In this document: piece by piece, positions 25,501 through 37,500 of the stretch
Layout of the letters: each line of letters starts with the position of its first letter
Position numbering within the stretch: position 1 is the first letter of the stretch
NCBI RefSeq assembly: GCF_002234675.1
Contig: NC_019864.2
Location: 10,316,129 to 10,380,128 of the forward strand
Direction of reading: 5' to 3'
DNA: 64,000 bases
Source of the DNA: Oryzias latipes
Taxonomy: Eukaryota > Chordata > Actinopteri > Beloniformes > Adrianichthyidae
Notes under the pieces: generated by a model
Told to the model about the DNA's origin: nothing
Databases searched by the model: none
What the model saw: only the letters and a program-made list of their open reading frames with translations
Position numbers and translations under genes: made by a program

Positions 25501-28500
25501 TCATGGTGCAGCGGTAAGGCGGTCGACCCATGATCGTAATATTGCAGGTTCGATTCCCGCCTTGCACGCCCATGAGTTGTAGTGTCCTTGGGCAAGACAC
25601 TGAACCCTACCTTGCCTCTGGTGGGAGGTTGGCACCAGTGTTTGGCAGCGGAGCCGTTTAATGTCACATTTTGTTCGAAGATGTGTTGCCTAGGTTACCA
25701 GGACAAAAACATAAAAGATATTGTAATGAGAGTCTCTAAAGGTTCCCATAGCCTTCCCCCAGACCCAGGGTCACCAACAGGAAATGGACTGTAAATCTCC
25801 TTCCATCTTTTATCTCTTCAATCTGATGACAGCTTCTCTTCCTGAATGTCCTCTGACATATTTAGGTCCTGGTGTTGACAGAACCTCTCCAACTCCTTGT
25901 GGCACAGCTTTAATGAGCTAAGTCAGCATGATTTTTGCGGAGATCCGCTTTTCTTCCTCTTCATAAGCAACTTAGGTTTACAGTCCCAGCTGTTTAAAGT
26001 CTTCATCCTTCCTGTTTGAACCTTAAAAAGTGGCGTCGTAAAAGCTGAGTGGAGTCTAAGTCAACTTTGTGATGTTTGAGCAGCTGATCAACCAAACATT
26101 GGCTGAAAAAAGTATTTTGATCAAATGTGGCCTCAAAGTTTTATGCATTTGACCAATCGGATGGACTCCTTTAATGTTAGATGCTCGCCCTCTTTGTAGA
26201 CGAGGGTCATTTGGCATCTAATTTAGGTTAAACTGTTGCAGTGAAATGGAAATGGTGTTTCTGGTTGTTTTGCTATTTGTTCATCTATTGCAAGTTATAT
26301 CGTTATCGCAACATTGATCACTAATATCGCAAATCGCGAGCCTTCCATATATCGTGTGGCCCTACACAGAACTATCCACTGTCAGTGTAAACAGAGCTTG
26401 GTCTCTGCCATTGAACATTTGGTTAGAGGCAGTGGTGCAGTTAAAGATTTGCTTTTATTGTCATTGTCCATTGTACAATGAAATTGAAGATCAGAATTCT
26501 GGGAAAATGAACGTAGGGGCATTTCACCCCACCCAGTTTTTGTATTTTCATATATTTACTTTTGTTTGTTTGTCGATTTGGCTATGTATCATAAACCATT
26601 TCTCTTTTTTTCCCATAGTCAACTATTATTAGGAATATATGTATATTTTTTATGTGTGTGTAACACACTTTGGTTTGCCTTGTTTTAATCAATTGCTGTC
26701 GTAGAGAACCCATGGGGGGGCTGCCACCATGTGAGGGTGGGGGCGGGTTTTTGGATTGTTTAAGTTACAAAAATTTTTCACAAAAAAAAATGTTTACGCA
26801 TAATCTCATGGCCGCTTGAAGTGTTTAACGGATCAAATAAAGCTCTTTACGCAAACGACCAATCGGATGGACCCCTTTACGTCATTGACCAATCGAATTT
26901 AGTCCTTTTAAGTTTGACACCCGCCTTCTATATGGGTCATTTTGCATATAACTGAAGTTCTGTTGACTTTTATTTGAATTAAACAGTTGCTGTGAAATAA
27001 AAAATGATGTATTAATTGTTGTTTTATTTGTTTTTGCTATTTCACTCATATTACTAATATCACAAATCATCTGTTTTTCTCATATTGGGCAGCCCTAATC
27101 TTTGAGTTTCGAGGCTCACGAAAAACGCTACAATGAAATAGCGTGGATGAGAAGAAAGCTCCTGATCCTATCACTGATGCAACGTTCACATCGGGCTTGG
27201 AAACACGTGTTCAAGCAACCACTACCAACAAAAAGTCGCGCATTTCGAGCTTCCAAGTTAAAAACTCTCACACAAGTTTTTAAGTCCATCTTTGGGCTCT
27301 ACAAACAAAACGTGCGTCCATTGAACGCGCGTTAAAAGTAACACTAATTGACCTTCAACCAATCAGTGGTAGGGACGTATGTGAGTCCATGCACTAGTAC
27401 CGGGTAGTGACAGTCCAGGGTTAACACCATATGCTAAAGGTGTGCTTAAGAACCCGTGTTCAGTGCATTCTTGAATATACGTCAAATTCCCGATATGAAC
27501 ATAGCAAAAAAAAAATGTGTTAGTTACAAACCGCAAAAACAAGCAGCAAAGTTATTTTTCTATGAAGTTTCATCTCTGCGCTGCATGGCACCCCCACAAA
27601 AAAACAGGGGGATCACTTTCAACAGATGACAACATCATACAGCCCAGTAAAAAGATGAAAGAAGGTGGTGAAACACACGACATAACCAAAAGAAAATGGC
27701 AAAAACATTTCATTTATAACAAGAGCATAGACTAAACAAAAACATTGGAAGGTCTTAAACTTAATTATGTAAAAAGAAAAAATAAGGCCTCACCAGTCTG
27801 CGTGCATGCTAACATAAGCATCAGTGGTTTTAGGCTTCAAACACTGGAAGGACAAACCCGACTAAGATAAGTGAATGTAAACATTATAAAAGAAGGGGGC
27901 AAAAAAAGAGCACTGCTCTGAGTGTGTGTCAGCCAGGCTGACGTCTGCGACAAGCACTGCAATGAACAGATGAGATATTGTTCTTTGCTGCACCAGCAAA
28001 GACTAAAAAAGAAGAAAACCTGCATGATGGGAAAGTCGCTGATCATGTGATTAGATATCAGGCAAATCTTGTCTCATGAGGTAAAGGATGAGCTGTCCAA
28101 GTGATATGTGAATGTGATTCAACTTGTTTGTGAGTTACGACTGACACAAATAACAGGTTTGTAAACTTCCTGAAAAACCAACACGATGCCCAAAACTCCA
28201 TCATGGAGCAACTCGAGTGAAGAATCTGAACGGACCAGAACTAAAAGAGGCTTTGAAAAAAGTTAAAAGTTAGCAAAAAGTCCAAAAAAGTCACTCACAA
28301 AACCTCATCTGATGACCAGCCTCTGATTGTGGTACATTACACACTAAGCACAGCACAGGATGCTTTTTTTTGTACATTTTTAACAGACACAACTCAACTG
28401 GCGCTTAACAACAAACTTCTTTTATGCATTTGCTCTCTGAAATCTAACTGCAAAGGTAGCCGTTGAGGGGACACAGGTCAATAAAAGCAAGTGGACATTA

Positions 28501-31500
28501 ATTCTCTGTTTGGATTTGAACCATTGACTCTAAATGAGAACTGGACTGAGTGTGTGTGACGACACCCATAGAAAATGGTTCCGGCTCCAACTACATTAAG
28601 TCAATTCAGTCACCATGTGGAGTCAGAAGACGTCAATTAGAAGTGATTGGTTGGAGTCAGTCTGAGTCAGCGTTTCCATAGCAACCACTCTTGCCAATAA
28701 AGTGTGAGCTTGTTGGAAGTCCACACCCCTAACACTGGAAACCAGGCTCGGCAGAGTCTGTCAATCAAACGTTCAGCATGAAACCCGACACTTTGATTGA
28801 GAAATCCAATTGGTCAGATTATAACTTTCACTAGAGAAAAAAATCAAGACCAAAAAGAATTTAGAATTAGTATCAAAGTATCAGAGCAAGAATAGTTATT
28901 CTGACAGAAGAATGTTCGGTAATGACTGTTAATTTCTCTAAAGAAGTCAATGGGATTTTGTACTTCTTGGAAGCAGCAGGTACTTCCTGTTTGGAATGCC
29001 AAGGGGGAGGGGTCACTCAGTCCAGTTCTCATATACAGTCAGGGACCTCCATGAAGCAAGCAAAGTGAGAAAAATCTTAAATCCAATTTTTGATTTTGCA
29101 ATATTGTATCTAAACAGTTGTTGAACATCCACTGCTGCCGGGTTCTTTGATACATTTTTCTTGTCCTGCTGATTAGCAATTTTCCGATGCATTCCCAACT
29201 GAGTTCTGGGAAACTCCCAGGTCTGTCTGCAGATTGTGTGACTTCTAAACCTTATTTAAATCCATTCATGAAAACTGCCAATCCACTGATTCCCAGTGGG
29301 AATCCCAGGGTTGCTGGAGCCTATCCCTGCAACTGTTGGGTGAGGACGAGATAAACCCCAAGCAGGTAGTCAGTACAACACAGCACAAAAAATGAACAAG
29401 AAAAAATAATAAAAAGTCTAGCTGTTCTGAGCTCAGTGGCCTTGTGGTAGAGTGTCCAGCCTGAGACTGGAAGGTTGTGAGTTATAATCCAGTCCAAGTC
29501 ATTTTCACTTGGGTATAGAAAGACTTCCTATTATACAAGTTGAAAGTCGTTTTCCAGGACATAGCTTCTGCAGAGCAGCAGTAGTTGGACGGTCTATTTC
29601 TGCTATTAGAAATGTGCTTCTGAGTAGTAGGTGGAACTGTTAGACCAGAGCAATCTCCCCTTCCCCTCCCCGTGAGCTGAGAGCTTGCAGCAGGGTCCTT
29701 GTGGCCCGCCCAGTGCATTTTCTACATCAAAAATAAGCTCTCTTTCTAACAGTATTATTCGTCTGCTCCTGATTCACAATGATTTGAATTAAGAAATACT
29801 CAGGAATCCAATTTTAATCTTCATTTTCCTTATATATGTCCTCCATCATGAACAAAATGGCTTAAGAACATGTTAAAAAATACAACTTATATTTGAATGG
29901 GTCTCTAATAAGTTCCAAATTTCATCAGGGCAACAGTATCGGCATGAAAACTATTGACAGCCATTTCTTCTCTAATCAACATGGATTAACCGATAATTTA
30001 GTTTCCTACAGACTAAATGAGAATCTCCAATTATTTTCTATTATCATTTGTCAAACTTCCACGTTAAGACTAAGAAAAGTACATTTTTGCTAAAGGTAGA
30101 AAGCCCCGTTGTGCTCGGTTACCAGACTTGATGGACAGCTGCTGAACAGGACTAGTTTGGTGGGTTATTTCACCACAACAGACAAACTACCATTGCTTTA
30201 TTTTTCCTCTGCAAGGAGATAAGAAGCCAGCAAACCAGTAGGAAAGGACAAGGACATTGTGTGCAGGGGGACTGGAATTTGAGAGGACGTGGAGGAGAAC
30301 TTCAGGGCTGCCCCGTGGGGTCACCGGGACTCTACAGCTTGTTCTGATGTTTGAGACTGAACTCCAAAGCTCAGTAAAAGAGGAGAAAAACAGCAAAAAT
30401 ACTGCTGAGAGATTCAGTCACAGTGTTTCCCTCAAATCTCAAATGTATCTTCAAAAAAAACTAAACCTTTAAATAAAAAATAAAAAAAGCCTAAAAAACT
30501 CAAATTTCTGCACCACACACCCACATTCCCAGATTTTATTTTTCTAATTTTGGCAATTATGTAGTGATGGAAAACAGAACCACGTCTGAATGTGCATGGG
30601 GAATTACATTCATCAGAAATATTTAGTCAGCGGCTGCCCAGATTTCCCAGCACGCACCACGTTATCTCGTGCTCTGGAGCGCAAATTGTTGGAGCTTTAG
30701 CAAAAACTGACAAAGAACCCCATTTGTTTCACTGGAGGAAAATGCAAAAAAAGACAAAGTCCAACAGATGTTTTTTTTTAGATACAAACGATTATGTACC
30801 AGTCCTTCACATCTGCACAAACTGCATCATAAATCATCCCACAAGTCCAATTTTCATGCTATTGTGATGTTTATTTCCCTATTTTCTATTATATGGAACT
30901 GTAATTTGTATTACTGCTTGTAACTGCTGTGGTGTTTCCACATTGTTGCAGTGAACCGTGATTCATTTTAGCCCCTTTTCAGCTCGGTTGTCCCTCAATG
31001 AGAGAAAAAAACTCTTAAAATTTGGAGAGCAAAACTTTTACGAGTTTGATAAAATGTCAGATGTCAAAATCTGTTTCGTCAACACCCAACTAGCAAAACA
31101 GAGAGTATTATTTACTAAATCACGATGTCTTTATGTGTCATCTTTATTTGATTTGAAGGAGAGACTTTTATGATATCTTTAAATCTCACAAAATCTCACA
31201 ATAGTTATTTTTGTCTTTGTGAGATTACATCAGCTTTTCTGTTATGTAAGGGTTTGATAATAGGTTAAGAAATCTTTTCTATATGGCAATACTATTGGGT
31301 TTTTTGTTTTTTTTGTTTTATTAAGTTCAGGCTTTTGTGTGGGCAGACCCTAACCAGGCTTTAAATATCTGGGAAAAACACCCCATTTTAAGCTTCAGTC
31401 ATATGAACTCATATGTAGATTTTGGGTTTTCCGGGTCTGTTGAGAGTTGGAGAGTGGACCGGCTGCATCTTAAGGTGAGCGCAGGTGTGTCTTGCTGTTC

Positions 31501-34500
31501 CCTCGAGGCTCGTGTGGTCACCTTAAAGAGACGTCATGTAAATGGACCATACCATTGTCATGGAGTGGTACGTATTTTGTGAAGTATTTGGAAGAATAAT
31601 CTACATGTTGTCATGATGTACGCGTGATGCTGTTGTACATTATCCTTAAGCCACACTTTAGGGCAGTTGTGACTAAGACTTTAACAACACTTGCAAAGAC
31701 AGTTTTAGTTGTCTGGTGGAGGTTTTTACTCTATTGATGTCTAACATTTTTTTATTTTTGGGTTGCAGCAATTGACTGTAAATGAGAACTGGACTGAGTG
31801 AGTTTGAAGTCACCCATAGAAAATGCCTTACTTCCGGCTTGAGCGAAATGAAGCCAATTTTTCTGCGATACGGATGTCGCCATATTGAAGCCAGACAACG
31901 ACAGTAAGCAGGGATTGGTCTGTGTCGATCTGAGTCAATGTTTCTATGGCAACTACTGTCGCCAATCGGAAATGAGCTTGTTGGAAGGCCACACCCCTAC
32001 CACCGAAAGCCAGCTCATGAAAATCTGTCAAACGTTCAAGGCAGGGCCCAGCGGGCACCAGATGCTACTACCGAGGCGTCTGATTGGCCAGTTTAGAACT
32101 TGAACAACTCGCGTTAAAGAAAAAATATAAAGGAAATAAAATACTTTGGATTAGCGAGAAGATGTTAAGAGAAGGTATCAGAGCAAGACTTTATCCTGAC
32201 AAATAGAATGACTGACTTATAGCTCTCAATAGAAGTCAGTCAGTCAGTCCAATTCTGTCATACAGTCAATCGTTTCAGAGTGAAATACATGTAGCAGAAC
32301 AGATTCCCATCATTTAATGTAAACTATGAGCTTCTGTGAGGGATATTTAGCTTTAACCACTGATTTAATTGACCAGCAGCTTTGTAACTCCTTAAAAAGT
32401 ATCAAATTATTAATTTCGATCAATCTGTGTTTAACCCTTTAAGACTGGAGCTTTAGCTTCAGTGTCTACATTCTTTCGACTACCGTAAGTATTCAACCTT
32501 CAATGCGATTAATGGAATTCCAGTGGATTGTGAAGCAGAGAAAAGCAGCTTTGCGCGGATACAAAAGTCACTTTTGTCCGCATCAAAATCAGCAAATTCA
32601 CGTCGATCGCGGAAACGGTAGGTCGAAGGGCGTGAGTTATTTAAATGCCACCGTGTTCAAGGGTTAAGAGAAAAAATGTGGACGTCTTAGCTAACTGCAA
32701 GAATCACCAGTTTGCCACTTTTTGTTTAGAATGCATTCACTATAGTCGTTTGATCCAGATCAGGTCGTTTCCAACAATTGGAAACACTTTCACTTCCTGT
32801 GTGAAGATTCGTTAAAAGGCGAAGCATCTTAGTCAGGTCAGTTCTCCAGGTAACCACTAGGTGGCCATCAATTAGCATTACTGCAGTGTGGTTCCAAAAC
32901 AGTTTTTCCCCTTTGTTGCTGAAGTTAGCATTAGTAGTAATTGTAATGGTGTTAAATGTTTGTGAACCTCATCATTACATTCAAATGGAGTTGGGCTTTT
33001 TTGATCGATAGGTGGCTGGTTAATAGTCAGCTCTAGACTGGACGGGTTCTAATAACGGACTTCAGTCGGGTCTTCAGTCCTTTTTATCCAGAAAGGTCAG
33101 GGATTGGAGACGGTCAAAATGGCTACAAACATTAAATAAAAAGTAAAAACATTACTTGCAACAAATTGGCCCAACCCCACCCCCTCGGTGTAGACAGTTA
33201 GTGATCTGAACCCCAGTGTGGACCAAGACGCGGAACCCGCTCCACAACAGCTTGTTGTCCTCACGTCACAGCAAGAACAGCTCAGATGTGTAAAAAAAAA
33301 AAAAAAACAGGAGTTTCTTTGATAAGTTCAGGGTTCAAGGGGTCAAATACGTGTGAGGACATTCTGTCTGGCATCATCCCAATCTGCTCTGTGACAGATG
33401 AGTTGCATGTCCAGTGACTGTACATAGTTCATGTCCACCAAGATGCAAACCTCAAGCCATGAGGACATTTTGACCCAGGTGGGTTTGGTGAAGCTGCAAC
33501 AACAACTAGTTTCTAGTCCAGTGACTCAGCAACTACAACCAGAACGATTCCCTGCTGCTCCCGGAGATGATCCTCCTTTCATGTCTGTCGTCAGAACAGT
33601 TTGAGCATCAGTGATGACGACAGCTGCATTTCCTGTAGGGGATATCTGGGAGAGGTGCTAAAATACTGATGACGTTTCTGTCTTTATTCAATATTGTTTA
33701 ATTGCTGGATAATAAAGAGCAACTGAAGTAACAAATAAAGAGAAAAATAAATGAACTGTCAACGTTGATCTTTGCTTTATTCTTTCAAAATCTTTGATAA
33801 GAGTTGGTAAAAGACCAATCGTCATCAAAAAGGCCGAATCAGTTTTGTAAGAGCTGTACGTTTACACTGTGATATTGACCGGAAAGCAAAATCGTTTCAT
33901 CTTGGTTCAGACACGCCCGCTGGGATTACTTTCCCAGACGGGAGATAACTCCTTTCTATGAATCAATGATGGCGGTGCCAAAAAAGACCAGGTTCCCAGG
34001 CACATCTGTGAAACCGCGCTGCACCGGGCCGACACATACAAGAAGGAACAAGCATGAGGACACAAGCAGCTTAGAACCCCCCCGGCAGTTATTGAGAGAT
34101 ATGAGTCAGCAGTGGGGGGGTTGAAAAAACATTTGCTGGACGCCGTCATTGCAGTCCACCCACCGAATGCCGCGCAGCATGTTTGAACAGTGCAACGGTG
34201 GGGCCAACCGCCCATTCTGCTTGTAGACGGTCATACTGGGTGCCAGTTAACCTTCGTGACCCTTGTGAGTAAAGGAGCGGCTGCAGCACATGCAGGAAAC
34301 TTAAACCCCACTTCTCAAATCGCAGCACGTGCTGACAAAGACGCATTGTGTTGTATGAGGGGAATGCAAACCCCTATCATGTCGTAAGGAGGCAGACGGT
34401 GCTCCTCAGTCCAGTTTTTCCGTCAATATACTTTAGAAAGCAGCCAAAACTGAAACGACCACTAGATCAGATTATTAGGTAGGTTGGTTTGCAAAAGTCT

Positions 34501-37500
34501 TCAAAGTTTCAGAAAAATTACATCTTCTAAAGGCCCAGAAGTGGTGCAGGTGGATGGAGAACGGTGGAACCCTCACTCAATTTCAGCATAAAGAAATGCT
34601 GCAGTTCATTTGGACGTCTTCATCTTTGCTTGGTTTCGATTTCATACTAAACTCTCCAGAAAGGAAAACCGTCGCTTGGACACACCACAACAAGCTACAA
34701 CAGCTGCTCATTTAAGGAGTAAGACTGAGTAATACAAAGCTGAAGAAGGGGAAAAAACTTTTTGCCGAGACTCAGCTCATTTTCCAAAGTCAATTTCATT
34801 TGCTCTTCTTTTTTCTTTCTTTTTGATTATCTTTTTGACTTTAAATGCTTTTGTCGCAGACTTCCTCAGCTTTACCTCCACCCTTTAATTTGCTGTGCTG
34901 CAAAGAACCACACAGGAGATCTGAATCCAAACCCAACTGTTTGCTCGACACCAGGATCCAGATAAACTTTAGCAATTTTTTAAACCAAGCACACTTGTAT
35001 ACTTTAGTGTTTTATGTTTATTATGTTAAATGTTATAAACGCAACACCAAGATCTCGCCTTTCTTCACAAATCCAAGAGAGTGACCAAAGACTTAGGCTT
35101 ACTCGTTTTAGGTCCAGAATAGATCAACTCCAAACCTAAGGTGCTTTTGTATAAGATGTAAAACCTAAACAACAAGACGTCTGCGTTAATAACAAGAATA
35201 GCAGATGCAGTCGATGCAGATGTGTCTCTTGCATGTGGTTTTTTTGGATCTTATCAACCCTTTAGCATCAAAGTTTTAGCTCCAGTGTGGACGTTTAAAT
35301 TTCAAAACCTCTTTAAGCCTTTTACGCAATTATGGTAATTCCAGCAGATTCTGAATCAGAGAAAAGCAGCCTTGTGCCGATATGTTACACTGTACAATAG
35401 TAAAACATTTACGTAATCAACGTAAACCAACGCACTTTAACGTGGAGAAAAACTGCTGTGCACTGATATGCTACACTTTTGTACATTAAAACATTTATGT
35501 AATCAATGTAAACCAATGGATTCTAACGTGTTCAAAAATGGCTATGCGCCGTTATGCTACATTTTAAAATTGTAAACCATTTATGTAATCAACGTAAACC
35601 AATGGATTCTAACCCGGAGAAAAACTGCTATGTGCCGTTATGCTACACTTAACAATAGTAAAAAGTTTATCCAACCAACATAAACCAGCAGATTCTAACA
35701 TGGGGAAAAGCAACTTTGCGCCAATATGCTACTCTTTACAGTAGTACAGTGTATACCCAGTCAATGTAAACCAGTGGATTTTGACACCTCAGAAACCTAT
35801 CCAACACAGATTCCACGTCAGAATCCAATGGATTTACGTCAATTGCACAAATAGAGTTACATGAGTTCAGAGAGCATGTTATTTGGCTGTTGCTGGCAAC
35901 AGCTCTGGTGTTGAAGCCTGGCACGGCGCAGAACCAACAATTCAAAATGTGTTCAAACTAGCAGTCTCATCGAGAGAGCAAAGCAAGAAACTGTGGCAAG
36001 CCGTGTCTGCAGCCCGCAGTTTTCACATCTGCCTCTGGCACAAAAGCTTTAAAGGGCCTTTATTCTCTAACAATGCTGGGTTATTAAGCCTCCAGATCAG
36101 GACCTTCAATTGTATAGAAATGTAAACGGATGTGGGATTCGCGTTGGCAGAGAAACGCTGTCAGGAGACTCCACCGCCGGCTGAATTTATGTTCCTCGAG
36201 CACCGAAACCAGAGAAAGTGTCGAGTCAAGACAGCTGTGAGACTGATGTCTGCAGCACCAATGAGATTTTTTTTTTAAGCCAGACAGTTTTCTTAAAAAA
36301 GAAGAAAATCTGTAAGTCATCCTTCTAGAGCAGACACTAACCAAGATTTTGCTCCAAGCATGCAATGAGGACAAAGAGAGGAGGAGGAGTAAACTGGAAA
36401 GGGCTGACCTAGATGTTCTGTCTTTTAAGTGTTGCCACAGCTGTATCTGGTTCAGCACAACACTGGTCACATCCAGGGGAGGCATGTGGACCGGACTCTA
36501 CCCGGACACTGCTGCAGAGCTTCTCCACAGATAAACAAAAGATGTACTCACAGGCAAACACACACAAACAGACCCTCCAACATGTCATATGTAACTAAAT
36601 CCATCACGTCCTGTATTTTATTTGAATTGATATGAGAAAGTGAATACCCTTATGGAAGAAATGAGACAAAATCACAAGAAAAAAAAACATAAAACAGCAA
36701 CATATGAAGTTCCGATCAGAAATCTCAACCAAGGAACCCAGATGTTTATGATGGGGGGTTGGGTCTCTTTCACCTGATCTCCCTCTGATTCTCTAATAAT
36801 TTGGGGATCAGATGTGCCAAACTAATAACTGAGACCACGAGGTTCAAGATGAGACAAACAGAGGAACAAATGGAACAATGTAGATAAATCCACAAAAGAG
36901 GAACCAAAGAAGAACAAAGGTGTTTTCTTTATGGTTATAGGTCGGTAAAGTCAATCATTGAACCAATTTTAAATACAGATGGTGTTTTTGTTCTTCAAAC
37001 TTTACATAAAAGGGTGGTAGGACTCTCTGTGGAGCAATTCCACTTCTGTATTTCATTTTTTTCACCATATACCTATGACTCCAACTTTTATCGAGTGGGT
37101 CTGTGAGCTAACAGGATATCAGACTAAAGCAGTCTAGGTGTCCTGGGACACGGAGAGCAGCTCTGGACTGGGATTGCTTCACCCTTTAGATCTCAACAGA
37201 ACCCTATCTGGAGAGCCAAGAAGACACATGAACATCAAAAGAGTGTTTGTTGAGTTTGCAGAGCCCTTCCTCAGAAGTCATGTGGGACTCACTGGTGTCC
37301 CGCTGTGGGGCTGGGCGAGGCAGGGGTTAACATTTCTAAATTAAAAAAAAGCTTCTCACACAAAAGCAAGACATATCGCCAAAAGGGGGAAGAGTGTGAT
37401 ATTCTGTCTAATAAAATTATTTTTTTAATTCACTCTACTGATGAAATACGATCTGATTACCAAAGAGAAAAACGACAGCATGCTCACTCCTTCTGCACAA

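Noticed and set aside
25500..25575. tRNA gene
   Set aside because: It has a good B box but is the head of a SINE with SINE body downstream; acceptor-stem pairing is not convincing.
33907..34390. Cluster of open frames in a GC-richer part of the snx33 intron
   Set aside because: No recognisable domains, frames on both strands overlap, no splice-supported exon structure.
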